From assembly GCF_014204625.1 (NCBI RefSeq), contig NZ_JACHLU010000022.1, forward strand, positions 1-54,394: a DNA stretch of 54,394 bases, written 5' to 3'. The notes below the pieces were generated by a model. That model searched no databases and was not told where the DNA came from. It worked only from the letters and a program-made list of their open reading frames with translations. Shown here in pieces: positions 1-8,873 of this stretch; the stretch's first letter is position 1, and each line of letters starts with the position of its first letter. The position numbers and the translations under genes were made by a program. Source of the stretch: Gillisella vitis. Its GTDB lineage: Bacteria; Pseudomonadota; Alphaproteobacteria; Rhizobiales; Rhizobiaceae.

Positions 1-76
1 CATTTGTCTTCTATCAGAAACAAAATCTCTTCTGTCCCCAACGCAAAACCGCCGTCCACGTTTCTCTTTCTTCTCA

Positions 77-105
77 TATAAAATTGTCAAATAACCGACG
101 GTCAA
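77..105 (-). promoter_or_regulatory. Strong leftward promoter, target outside window
   Basis: On the minus strand a -35 hexamer TTGACC (105-100) and a -10 hexamer TTTATA (82-77) are separated by exactly 17 bases. No ORF is seen downstream in the remaining 76 bases, so the transcript leaves the window with a non-coding leader. The strength of the match and the long leader would fit a stable-RNA operon such as rrn, but that is inference. Confidence 0.45.
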
Positions 106-204
106 AACCGTCAAAAAATCCCACCTCCGAAACCGAAGCTTCGGTAAAATCAGGCTTTGAGCCCAATCTCTGGGTGATTTCCAAGAGCGAAACCGCAACC
201 TCGT

Positions 205-240
205 TAGAAGCGCCGCCTCGTTCGGTGAGGCGGGTTCTAC
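205..240. other. GC-rich hairpin in the 358-base leftmost intergenic region
   Basis: The arms CCGCCTC and GAGGCGG enclose a 7-base loop (about 212-233). The hairpin lies between the thiE stop codon and the leftward promoter at 77-105. It may insulate the two units. No T-tract makes it a clear terminator. A second small palindrome (ACCGAAGCTTCGGT) lies near 131-145. No gene is seen in 1-358. Confidence 0.3.
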
Positions 241-358
241 TGCCCAACTCCATTTATGTCAAACCCATTTTTTCAGTTTTATGACCTTTTCTCTAACCGG
301 CTGAATATATGTGTTATTTTCCGGTGAATGAGAGGTTAAAGCGGCAAGGTACCAAGCA

Positions 359-973
359 CTACACCCGTATCCGCCATTCATCCGTCTTTTGCAGCCATTC
401 GTGCGTTCTTTTTTCCGGGTCCGGGTGGCGGGTGATGTCCGTGACAACGGCCGCGCTATCTGCACCAAAAGCAAAAACATCGTCCAACCGCTCGACGGTC
501 ACTCCGCCAATCGCAACCAATGGCAAGTCTGCAACGCGGGATTTCCAAGTGCGTAGGCGTTCAACACCTTGGGGTCCCCATTTCATTTGCTTTAGGATGG
601 TTGGCCAAATGGGGCCAAGGGCGATGTAATCTGGCTTTGCGGCTAAAGCGACTTCGAGTTCTGCTTCATCATGGCTGGAAAGGCCGAACTTCATACCTGC
701 TCCTCGAATAACAGCAAGATCGGCGACTGCGAGATCCTCCTGTCCGAGGTGGATGAAATCGCATTCTTCTTCTATGGCGATCTGCCAATAATCATTGATG
801 ATCAGCTGGCAGTGATGAGCAGAGCAAATGGTCTTGGCGCGGCGGATGTGTTGTCGTAAAACGGCCTCATCGACATCCTTTATGCGCAATTGCACCAGTT
901 TGACGCCGAGAGGGATCAAGCGCTCAATCCAATCGGCGCTATCCACGATGAGGTAAAAGGGATCGAGTTTCAT
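359..973 (-). CDS. thiE: Thiamine-phosphate synthase ThiE
   Basis: This 204-residue protein matches the TIM-barrel thiamine-phosphate synthase family. It would join hydroxymethylpyrimidine pyrophosphate and the thiazole phosphate carboxylate to give thiamine phosphate in the cytoplasm. Visible family features are the N-terminal strand ending in VQLRIKD, the IINDYWQIA segment, HLGQEDL, and the phosphate-binding loop LVAIGGVT near the C-terminus. It is the last gene of the thiCOSGE operon and its start codon overlaps the end of thiG (ATGA type). Expression should follow the TPP riboswitch ahead of thiC. The length is normal for the family, and no thiD or thiM is present nearby. Confidence 0.93.
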   Translation of the reverse strand: MKLDPFYLIVDSADWIERLIPLGVKLVQLRIKDVDEAVLRQHIRRAKTICSAHHCQLIINDYWQIAIEEECDFIHLGQEDLAVADLAVIRGAGMKFGLSSHDEAELEVALAAKPDYIALGPIWPTILKQMKWGPQGVERLRTWKSRVADLPLVAIGGVTVERLDDVFAFGADSAAVVTDITRHPDPEKRTHEWLQKTDEWRIRV

Positions 974-1743
974 GCAAACACACCTTTGCCAATCACGGGA
1001 GTGGATGGAACAGCCATGTCTCTTGGCTCAAGCATTCCGGCCAGATAGGCGGTGCGCCCGGCGTCAATACCTTTCGCGAACGCACCCGCCATTAAAATTG
1101 GGTCTTGAGCATTGGCAACGGCGGTGTTGAGCAATACCGCATCAAAACCCAGCTCCATCACCGTGGTGGCATGGGATGGTCTGCCAATTCCGGCATCCAC
1201 AATTAAGGGGATTTCGAGAAATTCCGCGCGCATGGCCCGCAAGCCGGGGATATTTTGCGGCCCCATGGCGCTGCCGATGGGTGCGCACCAGGGCATGAGC
1301 ACTTTGCATCCCGCCTCCAGCAATCGCTCACCAACGACGAGATCCTCTGTGGTATAGGGGAAAACCTCAAAACCATCCTCGCTGAGAATGCGGGCGGCTT
1401 CGACAAGCTGAAAAACATCTGGCTGCAATGTATCTTGATGGCCGATCAGCTCCAGCTTGATCCAGTTGGTTTTGAAAACCTCTCTGGCCATTTTGGCTGT
1501 CAGCACCGCCTCGGATACGCTATGGCATCCGGCGGTGTTGGGCAACACACGCACGCCGAGGTCTCTGATCAGCTCAAAAAATGCGCCGCCGGATTTGCCA
1601 CCGGCGGTTTCGCGACGGAGCGACACGGTGACAATCCCGGTTTTTGAATGGCGAACCGCATCGGCCAACACGGCAGGCGACGGATAACGGGCGGTACCAA
1701 GCAACAGACGGGACGACAATTGCACATCATAAAGTGTCAGCAT
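970..1743 (-). CDS. thiG: Thiazole synthase ThiG
   Basis: ThiG builds the thiazole ring from deoxyxylulose 5-phosphate, dehydroglycine and the ThiS thiocarboxylate. The protein begins MLTLYDVQLSSRLLLGTARY and carries the family signatures YTTEDL, the CKVLMPWCAPIGSA region with the neighbouring GxQNI motif, and LIVDAGIGRPSHA for phosphate binding. The reading frame stays open 31 codons further upstream, but that stretch is antisense-like and overlaps thiS. The ATG at 1743, directly after the thiS stop, gives the expected 257 residues. It lies between thiS and thiE in a tightly packed operon, and dehydroglycine would come from ThiO encoded two genes upstream. Confidence 0.95.
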   Translation of the reverse strand: MLTLYDVQLSSRLLLGTARYPSPAVLADAVRHSKTGIVTVSLRRETAGGKSGGAFFELIRDLGVRVLPNTAGCHSVSEAVLTAKMAREVFKTNWIKLELIGHQDTLQPDVFQLVEAARILSEDGFEVFPYTTEDLVVGERLLEAGCKVLMPWCAPIGSAMGPQNIPGLRAMRAEFLEIPLIVDAGIGRPSHATTVMELGFDAVLLNTAVANAQDPILMAGAFAKGIDAGRTAYLAGMLEPRDMAVPSTPVIGKGVFA

Positions 1744-1744
1744 A

Positions 1745-1942
1745 TCAGCCTCCTTGCATGGGTGAGAGAATTTCGATGCGGTCACCATCGCGCAAAACAT
1801 GCTCTTGCCGGTCCTCGGCATGGACAAGTTCGCCATTCACCGCCGTGGCCAGCCATTCTCCCTCATACTCCAGCGCGTGGATGAGCGACAATAATGTGTG
1901 CTCGGAGGTTTCCAATGCCTCGCCGTTGACGATAAGCTTCAT
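1745..1942 (-). CDS. thiS: Sulfur-carrier protein ThiS
   Basis: This 65-residue ubiquitin-fold protein ends in the diagnostic Gly-Gly (SPMQGG). That end is adenylated and converted to the thiocarboxylate that donates sulfur to ThiG. The N-terminal strand MKLIVNGEALE and the VNGEVV-like centre (AVNGELVHAEDR) are typical. Its start overlaps the thiO stop by four bases and its stop lies one base from the thiG start, so translation is probably coupled. The adenylating enzyme ThiF/MoeB is not encoded in this window. Confidence 0.93.
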   Translation of the reverse strand: MKLIVNGEALETSEHTLLSLIHALEYEGEWLATAVNGELVHAEDRQEHVLRDGDRIEILSPMQGG

Positions 1943-2931
1943 GATACCAACCTCGGTTTTAGATGGGTGGCAAGCGTCTGCTCAATCTGATCCGCCGCCT
2001 GTTGCGCCATGGCGGGTGACAGCAAAAAGCCGTGGCGATGCATGCCAGCAATGGCCAGACCATCGGCTATTTCCATCACACGCGGAATATTATCGGCAAA
2101 GGCCGGACGAATGCCGACGCCGGTTTCAATCAATCGTGCCTCGCCGAAGGCAGGGTGCAAGGTATAGGCCGCGTTGAGAAATTCCATCAGGGAACGGGCG
2201 CTGATCGGGCCATTGTCTTCAGCCTCAATCATCGTGGCACCCACCATGAAGCGATGATCGCTGCGTGGCACGATATATATCGGATGGCGCGGATGCAGCA
2301 GCCGAATGGGGCGGCTGAGGGAAACGTCTGGCGTGTGCAGGTAAATCATCTCGCCGCGCACGCCGCGCAATGCGGGCTGCTGCGCAATTGCGGCGGCCCC
2401 GGTGCAATCCACCACCATGCTGAAGGTGGAGACATCGGGCTTGGGGACATCGCCCAGATGAAAGGACACGCCCTTACGGAGCAGAGCACGCCAAAGGCCT
2501 TCCAATGCCTGGCGTGGATCGAGATGCGCCTCTTGCGCAAAAAACAAGCCGCGCCGGAAGCGTCCGGCAAGGGCCGGTTCCAGTGCTGCAATCTGTGCTT
2601 CATTCACCCATTCAAACCCACGAGTGCGGCTGGCAAAGCGGTTAAGGTCGCCCAGATCGCGGCTGGGGGCCAGCACCAATGTGCCATTGCGGCTGACAGA
2701 ACCGGGTAGCGCTGCCTCCCACCAATCGGTGGCTTGCAGGCCAAGGGTGAGAACAATGTCTTCCGTGGCCTCGCGTTCGCAATAGGGGGCCAACATGCCA
2801 CCCGCATAATGCGATGCGCCCTGCCCTATGGTCGCTGCGCTATCCACCAGCGCAACCTTGATGCCGCGCCGGGTCAATTCCGTTGCCAAGGTGAGACCGG
2901 CAACGCCGGTCCCTTTGATCAATACACTCAT
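1939..2931 (-). CDS. thiO: Glycine oxidase ThiO
   Basis: ThiO is an FAD enzyme of the DAO family that oxidises glycine to the imine used by ThiG; this replaces ThiH in aerobic bacteria. The N-terminus MSVLIKGTGVAGLTLATEL has the dinucleotide-binding pattern in the variant form GxGVAG. The sequence AIAGMHRHGFLLSPAMA near the C-terminus is the second FAD-contact segment. The ATG at 2931 gives 330 residues and lies one base after the thiC stop codon. The open frame upstream of it overlaps thiC and was not used. Second gene of the thiamine operon. Confidence 0.92.
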   Translation of the reverse strand: MSVLIKGTGVAGLTLATELTRRGIKVALVDSAATIGQGASHYAGGMLAPYCEREATEDIVLTLGLQATDWWEAALPGSVSRNGTLVLAPSRDLGDLNRFASRTRGFEWVNEAQIAALEPALAGRFRRGLFFAQEAHLDPRQALEGLWRALLRKGVSFHLGDVPKPDVSTFSMVVDCTGAAAIAQQPALRGVRGEMIYLHTPDVSLSRPIRLLHPRHPIYIVPRSDHRFMVGATMIEAEDNGPISARSLMEFLNAAYTLHPAFGEARLIETGVGIRPAFADNIPRVMEIADGLAIAGMHRHGFLLSPAMAQQAADQIEQTLATHLKPRLVS

Positions 2932-2932
2932 A

Positions 2933-4765
2933 TCACTCACCTGCGGGCTGGTTGGCCCCGTCAGCAAGTGGCATGTAAAGATCGCCACCATCGCGGTATT
3001 TTGCCGCCATGGCTTCCAAACCCTCTTTCTGCGCTTCCGCCCGAATGTCGTGCGAGATTTTCATCGAGCAGAATTTCGGACCGCACATGGAGCAGAAATG
3101 CGCAACCTTGTGAGCGTCTTTTGGCAGGGTTTCATCGTGGAAAGAGCGCGCCGTGTCCGGGTCGAGCGACAGGTTGAACTGATCTTCCCAGCGAAATTCG
3201 AAGCGGGCGCGGGAAAGCGCATCATCGCGCACTTGGGCTGCCGGGTGGCCTTTGGCGAGGTCTGCGGCGTGGGCGGCGATCTTGTAGGTGATCACGCCGA
3301 CCTTGACATCATTGCGATCCGGCAGGCCAAGATGCTCCTTTGGCGTGACGTAACACAGCATGGCGGTGCCAAACCAGCCGATCATTGCCGCACCAATGCC
3401 CGAGGTGATGTGATCGTAACCGGGGGCGATGTCGGTGGTGAGTGGTCCAAGCGTATAGAATGGGGCTTCGCCGCAGACGGCCAATTGCTTATCCATATTG
3501 GCCTTGATCTTGTGCATCGGCACATGGCCGGGGCCTTCAATCATCACCTGACAATCTTTTGCCCAGGCAATTTTGGTCAGCTCGCCCAGCGTTTCCAGCT
3601 CGGCAAATTGCGCGGCATCATTGGCATCGGCAATCGAGCCGGGGCGAAGGCCATCGCCGAGCGAGAAGGAGACATCATAGGCGCGGCAGATGTCGCAGAT
3701 TTCGTCAAAATGCTCGTAGAGGAAGCTTTCCTTGTGGTGATGCAGACACCACTTGGCCATGATCGAGCCGCCGCGCGAGACAATACCGGTGACGCGATTG
3801 ACGGTGAGATGGATATAGGAAAGCCGTACCCCGGCATGGATGGTGAAATAATCCACGCCCTGCTCGGCCTGCTCAATCAGCGTATCGCGGAACACTTCCC
3901 AAGTGAGGTTCTCGGCAATGCCGCCGACTTTTTCGAGCGCCTGATAGAGCGGCACCGTGCCAATCGGCACCGGCGAATTGCGGATGATCCAATCGCGGAT
4001 ATTGTGAATGTTGCGGCCAGTGGACAGGTCCATCACGGTATCGCCACCCCAGCGGATGGCCCAGACCATTTTTTCCACCTCTTCGGCCATAGACGAGGTG
4101 ACAGCAGAATTGCCGATATTGGCATTGATCTTCACCAGAAAATTCCGGCCGATGATCATCGGCTCGCTTTCCGGGTGGTTGATATTGGCCGGAATGATGG
4201 CGCGGCCCATGGCCACTTCCTGACGCACAAATTCCGGTGTGACGTAATCGGGGATGGATGCGCCAAAACTTTCGCCATCCCTAGCCAAGGCCTCCTTGGC
4301 AGCTTTACGACCGATGTTTTCACGGATAGCGATGAATTCCATCTCGGGCGTAATAATGCCTGCTCTCGCATAGGCCAGTTGGGTGACGGCCTTCCCGTCC
4401 TTGGCTTTCAAAGGCTGGTGACGCACTGGAAATTCCGGCGTCAGCTTTTCGCCTGTGGCAAAGCCATTGTCTTCCGGCTTCACATGGCGGCCATCATAGG
4501 CTTCCACATCACCGCGTGCCGTAATCCACTGGCTACGAATGCGTGGCAGGCCCTTATCAATGGCGATGGTGGCTTTCGGGTCGGTGTAAGGACCAGACGA
4601 GTCATAGACATTCACCGGCGGTTCGCCGGAAGTCGGGTGCAGCGCAATTTGGCGCATGGGTACGCGAATGTCGGGGTGAAGCTCGCCAGCAATGTGGATT
4701 TTGGTGGAGGCTGGCAGCAGACCCGTGGTGACTTCGGGTGTTGGGAATTGCGGGGCAATATTCAT
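2933..4765 (-). CDS. thiC: Phosphomethylpyrimidine synthase ThiC
   Basis: ThiC is a radical-SAM enzyme that rearranges aminoimidazole ribotide to hydroxymethylpyrimidine phosphate. The 610-residue protein starts MNIAPQFPTPEVTTG and contains GGDTVMDLSTGRNI, the substrate-binding SRGGSIMAKWCLHHH segment, and the C-terminal cluster motif CSMCGPKFCSM (CxxCx4C) that binds the 4Fe-4S centre. It is the first gene of thiCOSGE and is preceded by a TPP riboswitch, so high thiamine pyrophosphate should shut it off. A 33-codon upstream extension in frame lies inside the leader and was rejected in favour of the ATG at 4765. Length and motifs are normal. Confidence 0.97.
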   Translation of the reverse strand: MNIAPQFPTPEVTTGLLPASTKIHIAGELHPDIRVPMRQIALHPTSGEPPVNVYDSSGPYTDPKATIAIDKGLPRIRSQWITARGDVEAYDGRHVKPEDNGFATGEKLTPEFPVRHQPLKAKDGKAVTQLAYARAGIITPEMEFIAIRENIGRKAAKEALARDGESFGASIPDYVTPEFVRQEVAMGRAIIPANINHPESEPMIIGRNFLVKINANIGNSAVTSSMAEEVEKMVWAIRWGGDTVMDLSTGRNIHNIRDWIIRNSPVPIGTVPLYQALEKVGGIAENLTWEVFRDTLIEQAEQGVDYFTIHAGVRLSYIHLTVNRVTGIVSRGGSIMAKWCLHHHKESFLYEHFDEICDICRAYDVSFSLGDGLRPGSIADANDAAQFAELETLGELTKIAWAKDCQVMIEGPGHVPMHKIKANMDKQLAVCGEAPFYTLGPLTTDIAPGYDHITSGIGAAMIGWFGTAMLCYVTPKEHLGLPDRNDVKVGVITYKIAAHAADLAKGHPAAQVRDDALSRARFEFRWEDQFNLSLDPDTARSFHDETLPKDAHKVAHFCSMCGPKFCSMKISHDIRAEAQKEGLEAMAAKYRDGGDLYMPLADGANQPAGE

Positions 4766-4876
4766 CTTGAGGCTCCAAGTGTTAAAGTTGGAGACCCAGT
4801 CATGACAGCCGGAAAGATGATAAGACGCGAGAAAAATGGATTCGTGGAGAGCCATGAATCGCAACGCGCTTGCACC

Positions 4877-5026
4877 GTCCCTACGCCAGTATGAACTGGA
4901 TCAGGTTCAACGGGTCACCGCGCTGCCATTTCTTGCAGGATTTTTATCCGAAAACCGGGAACCACTTTTCGGAAATCCTGCTTGTGCCTAGCGGAATCTC
5001 AGCCCCTTGCGGGACACCCCTGGTGA
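4877..5026 (-). promoter_or_regulatory. TPP riboswitch (THI element)
   Basis: Read on the minus strand, the leader of thiC shows the conserved CTGAGA core (near 5002-4996) after the CAGGGGTG-like first stem, an optional long P3 hairpin, and the second half ACCCGTTGAACCTGATC followed by GTTCATACTGGCGTAGGGA. These are the hallmark THI-box segments in the correct order. The element lies about 110 bases ahead of the thiC ATG. In alphaproteobacteria this class usually acts on translation or transcription of thiC; no clear separate terminator is visible here. Confidence 0.95.
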
Positions 5027-5077
5027 ATGCGAAGATGATAGAGCCGGGTAGACCCCGGCGTCAATGGTTAAATGGCG

Positions 5078-6118
5078 TTACTGGCCCCAAGTGCGTTCCA
5101 GCACCGAAATCCAGTTGCCATGGCAGATTTTGGCAATCGAGGCCGCATCATAGCCACGGGTCTCCAGCCCTTTGACCAGCAGAGGCAGGCCTGTGGCGTC
5201 CTTGAGGCTTGCGGGAACGGTGGTGCCATCAAAATCCGAGCCGAAGGCGACGTGGTCAATGCCGATGCGCTCCACGATATAATCAACATGGCGCAGCAGC
5301 ACATCCAGATCGGTATCAGGATTTTTCACGCCGTCCTCGCGCAAAAACAGCACGCCGAAATTAATGCCCACCAGACCGCTGGAATCGCGAATGGCATCCA
5401 GCTGTTTGTCGGTGAGATTGCGGCTGTGAGGTGTTAGCGCATGAACATTGGAGTGCGAGGCCACCAGCGGCGCGGTGGAGAGCTTGGCAATATCCCAAAA
5501 GCCCTGCTCGTTCATGTGCGATAGGTCAATCATCACCTTCAACTCGTTGCAGGCGCGGATCAGGTCTTTGCCAGCATCCGTCAGGCCGGGGCCAATGTCC
5601 GGCGAGGACGGAAAGCGGAAGGGTACGCCATGAGCAAAAATATTCGGCCTGCTCCACACCGGACCCAGCGAGCGCAAACCGGCCTGATGCAATACATAGA
5701 GCGCATCGAGATCAGCGGCCACGGCTTCGATGCCTTCAATATGGAAGACGGCGGCAAATACGCCTTGATCAATCGAGGTGCGGATATCGCTTGCTGTGCG
5801 GCACACCTTCACCTGACCTTCGGAATGGGCCTCGATGTCGAACAGAATGCGGGCCATGGCCACGGTTTCATTCAAGGCATCGGGTTGCGATGGAGCAACA
5901 AAATCGCCATTGGCATCGGGCTTCATGGTCGGCGGCGGCACAAAAATCGCACAAAGCCCGCCCGCCAATCCGCCTTGCTTTGCTTTTGGCAGATCGATAT
6001 GGCCCTCCACTTCGCCGTCCAGAAAGGCTTTGTAGGCTGGCATTTTGCCGGATCGGCGCAGCCGCAGCAAAACGTCATTGTGACCATCAAAAACCGGCAT
6101 GAGGGGTGAAGCGGACAT
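5078..6118 (-). CDS. Membrane dipeptidase, peptidase family M19
   Basis: This 346-residue protein matches the renal-dipeptidase family of binuclear zinc enzymes, which cut dipeptides including those with a C-terminal D-residue. The zinc ligand motif HxD appears at the N-terminus (FDGHNDVLLRL), followed by FHIEGIEA, DLSHMNEQGFWD and SHSNVHAL, which supply further ligands, and DHVAFGSDFDG near the C-terminus. The ATG at 6118 is preceded by AAGGAAA at good spacing, so the upstream MALQSFQGNT extension is not used. It lies divergent from the D-aminopeptidase gene at 6293. No signal peptide is seen, so it is probably cytoplasmic. Exact substrate unknown. Confidence 0.88.
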   Translation of the reverse strand: MSASPLMPVFDGHNDVLLRLRRSGKMPAYKAFLDGEVEGHIDLPKAKQGGLAGGLCAIFVPPPTMKPDANGDFVAPSQPDALNETVAMARILFDIEAHSEGQVKVCRTASDIRTSIDQGVFAAVFHIEGIEAVAADLDALYVLHQAGLRSLGPVWSRPNIFAHGVPFRFPSSPDIGPGLTDAGKDLIRACNELKVMIDLSHMNEQGFWDIAKLSTAPLVASHSNVHALTPHSRNLTDKQLDAIRDSSGLVGINFGVLFLREDGVKNPDTDLDVLLRHVDYIVERIGIDHVAFGSDFDGTTVPASLKDATGLPLLVKGLETRGYDAASIAKICHGNWISVLERTWGQ

Positions 6119-6292
6119 GGTATTTCCTTGAAATGATTGTAGAGCCATCGATCAGTGGATGGACAAATCCTTTTAGAAGAAATCAGGGCCAAGGCCAATG
6201 CATGGTTTGCATGGAAGCCCCTTAAAATTACAGGGGCATCCTGTCCAATTTCGTGTTAGGCGCATTTTGAAATAGACATGAAGGATTTTGCT

Positions 6293-7789
6293 ATGGCTTC
6301 CCATCTCAATTGGGCCGCTGCTGAAATTGCAGCACGGACATTCACCGCTGCATGGACGTCTGACGCACCGGGTGGTGCTGTGTTGGGATTTGATCAGAAC
6401 GGCATTCGCTTTGCCCTTTCTGGCGGCGCGGAAAGCCTGAGCACGGGGCAGGCTTTTACCTCAAAAAGCGTGGTGCGCTATGCATCTGTCACCAAACACG
6501 CCTTTTGCACGCTGGTTTTGCGCCATCCCGATCTGATTGGCCTGGACGACACATTGGGAAGCCACCTGCCGGAATTGCAGGAGCCCTTGGCCAGTGTCAC
6601 GGTGGGCCGCGCGCTGGATATGAGCGGTGGTCTGCCTGATACCCGCGAAGCCTTGAGCCTGTTGGGGCTTTCTGTTTATACCGAGACGCAAAGTGCGGCG
6701 CTTCTGGAATTTCTGTCGCGCATGACGCGGTTAAATTTCGAAGCGGGCACAGAAGTATCCTATACCAACACCGGCTACCGGCTGGTGGAAGCAGCCCTTG
6801 GGCGAAAGGGCGTGTTCTTCCGCGATTACATCACCAAAGCGGGTGCGGATTGTGGTGCAGTGCTGGATGCGCCGGATGTGTGGAATGATACCGTTGCCAA
6901 TCTGGTGCCCGGTTATTGGTACAATGGGCAAAAATGGCAGCTTTCAGCGGCTGGTCTGCATATTTCCGCCTCCGGCAGCATGACGGGCAGTGCTGAGTCA
7001 CTGTCGCTTTGGCTTCAAGGCTTGCTGAACAACCAAAACATGCTCGATACCATGGCAGCACCACGCGCCCTTAAAGATGGGCGGTTGAGTGGCTATGGTC
7101 TGGGTCTGGCCAAAACCACCATTGGAGATCGCGATTTCATCGGCCATGGTGGATCGCACCCCGGCTATAAAACCTATTTTCTGCTGGATCGACAGAATGC
7201 CTGCGGCTTTGTAATTGTGTCCAACCGCGAAGATACCAATGGCGGCAAGATTGCCCAAAGTGCCATGGCAGCTTTGCATGACTTGCCGCTGCCAGTGCCT
7301 TCCACCGCTTTGATCGACGGTCTTTATGTGACGGAAACAGGGGCCAACTGGCTTGAGGTCAAGGGCAGCACCGTGGTCTCACTGGATGCGGATGATACCG
7401 CCTATGATGACGGCAACGGCTGGATTTCGTCGCGCTCCTCCACCTCGCCCATGCGGCTGACAATGGAAGGCCATGATATTATTGGCGAAGTCGGCCATGC
7501 CGCCCATCGCTATCACCCCGCACAATCTGAGCCTGTTGCCGCCAGCTTGCGTGGTCGCTGGCTGTCGTCGGAGGGGGCACGTTTTGAGATCGATGGATCA
7601 GAGCTGATCATGGGCATCGGCCCTACCCGCTGCCGTATGCCGCTACAAGTGCTGGGTGGCGGCAGGTTCCTGTTCACCCTGCATGATGGTCCCTGGACCA
7701 AACGGGTCTGCCTGCATGTGCTGGATGAGAAACGGATTGAGCTGGTGCTGAACCGGGCGCGGATGATGGAATATCGGCGGGAGCGGTAA
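6293..7789 (+). CDS. dap: D-aminopeptidase (serine peptidase S12, DAP type)
   Basis: The protein resembles the Ochrobactrum D-aminopeptidase, which releases N-terminal D-residues (D-Ala, Gly, D-Ser) from short peptides. The N-terminal penicillin-binding-like domain carries Ser65-Val-Thr-Lys68, the Tyr157-Thr-Asn159 box and a late HGG motif (GHGGSHPGYKTYF), equivalent to SxxK, YxN and HxG. About 170 further C-terminal residues fit the extra beta-barrel domains typical of this enzyme. Length (498) is close to the family value. I chose ATG 6293 because AAGGAT lies 6 bases upstream; an earlier ATG at 6278 lacks one. It is convergent with the D-amino-acid transaminase gene. Confidence 0.85.
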   Translation: MASHLNWAAAEIAARTFTAAWTSDAPGGAVLGFDQNGIRFALSGGAESLSTGQAFTSKSVVRYASVTKHAFCTLVLRHPDLIGLDDTLGSHLPELQEPLASVTVGRALDMSGGLPDTREALSLLGLSVYTETQSAALLEFLSRMTRLNFEAGTEVSYTNTGYRLVEAALGRKGVFFRDYITKAGADCGAVLDAPDVWNDTVANLVPGYWYNGQKWQLSAAGLHISASGSMTGSAESLSLWLQGLLNNQNMLDTMAAPRALKDGRLSGYGLGLAKTTIGDRDFIGHGGSHPGYKTYFLLDRQNACGFVIVSNREDTNGGKIAQSAMAALHDLPLPVPSTALIDGLYVTETGANWLEVKGSTVVSLDADDTAYDDGNGWISSRSSTSPMRLTMEGHDIIGEVGHAAHRYHPAQSEPVAASLRGRWLSSEGARFEIDGSELIMGIGPTRCRMPLQVLGGGRFLFTLHDGPWTKRVCLHVLDEKRIELVLNRARMMEYRRER

Positions 7790-7836
7790 AAAGGCGCCTC
7801 CCCTGTGAGAAAAAGCCTGCATCTATCCTCGACGTC

Positions 7837-7859
7837 ATGCTCGGCCCCGTGCCGAGCAT
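7837..7859. repeat. REP-like palindrome 1
   Basis: Nine-base arms ATGCTCGGC and GCCGAGCAT flank a 5-base loop. It lies in the convergent gap between the D-aminopeptidase and D-amino-acid transaminase genes and may stop both transcripts. Similar palindromes are frequent in rhizobial intergenic DNA. Confidence 0.7.
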
Positions 7860-7911
7860 CTAAGCACGTCCATTTCGTCAATGACGTCAATTGCTTATTC
7901 GGCGACAGTAG

Positions 7912-7934
7912 ATCCTCGGGACAAGCCCGAGGAT
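7912..7934. repeat. REP-like palindrome 2
   Basis: Arms ATCCTCGGG and CCCGAGGAT flank ACAAG. Together with the palindrome at 7837-7859 it fills the 193-base convergent gap. This GATCCTCGGG...CCCGAGGATGAC form is a common rhizobial intergenic repeat. Confidence 0.75.
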
Positions 7935-7982
7935 GACGAAATGTCGAGATCGGGGTGGGTCAAAAGGCTGACCCCCACGTCG

Positions 7983-8849
7983 TTAAACAGCCGTTTTACG
8001 CGCATTATCCATATAAAACTCCCGCAATTTCGCAATCATCGGGCCAGGCTTACCACCACCAATCGCCTTGCCGTCAATCTCGGTGATCGGCACAATGAAA
8101 TTGGACGCGCTGGTCAGCGCCGCTTCGCGGGCGTTCAATGCTTCTTCGACGGTAAACGGCCGCTCTTCAATGGTCAGGCCATGTTCGCGGGCCAGATCCA
8201 GCACGGCAAGACGGGTGCAGCCCGGCAATGTGGCGTTGCTGTTGGCGCGGGTCACGATCTTATCGTCGGCAGTGATGATATAGGCTGTTGACGATGCACC
8301 TTCCGTCACAAAGCCATCTTCCACCATCCACGCTTCATCGCAGCCGGATTCCTTGGCAATGCGCTTGGCCAGAACCTGCGGCAGCAGGCACACGCTTTTA
8401 ATATCGCGGCGTTCCCAGCGCTGATCCGGCACGGTTTTCACCTTCAACCCGGTTTCCATGACGCTTGCCACATCCAGCTTCCTGGATTGGGTAAACAGCA
8501 ACAGGGTTGGCTGCAAATCCTTGGAATAGAAGAAGTTCCGATCTTCCGCGCCACGGGTGTATTGCAGATAAATCATCCCCTCGACCAGCCCGTTTTCAGC
8601 AATCAGGCGGCGCTCGATCTCGACAATCTCATCGGTGGGAATGGGCAAAAAGCCGCCGATTTCACCCACGCTGCGCTCCAGGCGCGCCATATGCAGCGGG
8701 CTATCCACCAGCTTGCCTTCCAGCACGGCGGTGACTTCATAAATGCCGTCGCCAAACAGAAAGCCACGGTCAAAAATTGAAATATGCGCCTCGTTCTCAG
8801 GCAGGAAGGCACCGTTAAGATAAACGGTACGAGTGGCGGGATTGGACAT
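7983..8849 (-). CDS. dat: D-amino-acid transaminase (class IV aminotransferase)
   Basis: This 288-residue PLP enzyme belongs to fold-type IV. It would transfer the amino group of D-amino acids (classically D-Ala to 2-oxoglutarate, giving D-Glu). Lys151 in RRDIKSVCLLPQ is the Schiff-base lysine in the arrangement of Bacillus D-amino-acid transaminase, and Glu183 in VTEGASST matches the conserved glutamate near the cofactor nitrogen. The N-terminal YLNGAFLPENEAHISIFDRG signature also fits. It is the second gene of a probable operon after the P1 aminopeptidase, separated by 24 bases. The context suggests use of D-residues released by the two neighbouring aminopeptidases. A branched-chain aminotransferase role is less likely. 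Confidence 0.87.
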   Translation of the reverse strand: MSNPATRTVYLNGAFLPENEAHISIFDRGFLFGDGIYEVTAVLEGKLVDSPLHMARLERSVGEIGGFLPIPTDEIVEIERRLIAENGLVEGMIYLQYTRGAEDRNFFYSKDLQPTLLLFTQSRKLDVASVMETGLKVKTVPDQRWERRDIKSVCLLPQVLAKRIAKESGCDEAWMVEDGFVTEGASSTAYIITADDKIVTRANSNATLPGCTRLAVLDLAREHGLTIEERPFTVEEALNAREAALTSASNFIVPITEIDGKAIGGGKPGPMIAKLREFYMDNARKTAV

Positions 8850-8873
8850 GGGAACTCCTGACAGGACTGATAT

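Noticed and set aside
2828..4894. Open frame of 688 codons on the plus strand opposite thiC
   Set aside because: It is a long antisense shadow of thiC, which has full motifs in the other frame. Its own translation shows no family features and is low in hydrophobic core pattern.
7790..7982. A small RNA gene or ORF in the gap after the D-aminopeptidase gene
   Set aside because: The gap is explained by two REP-like palindromes; no start codon with ribosome site or promoter was found.
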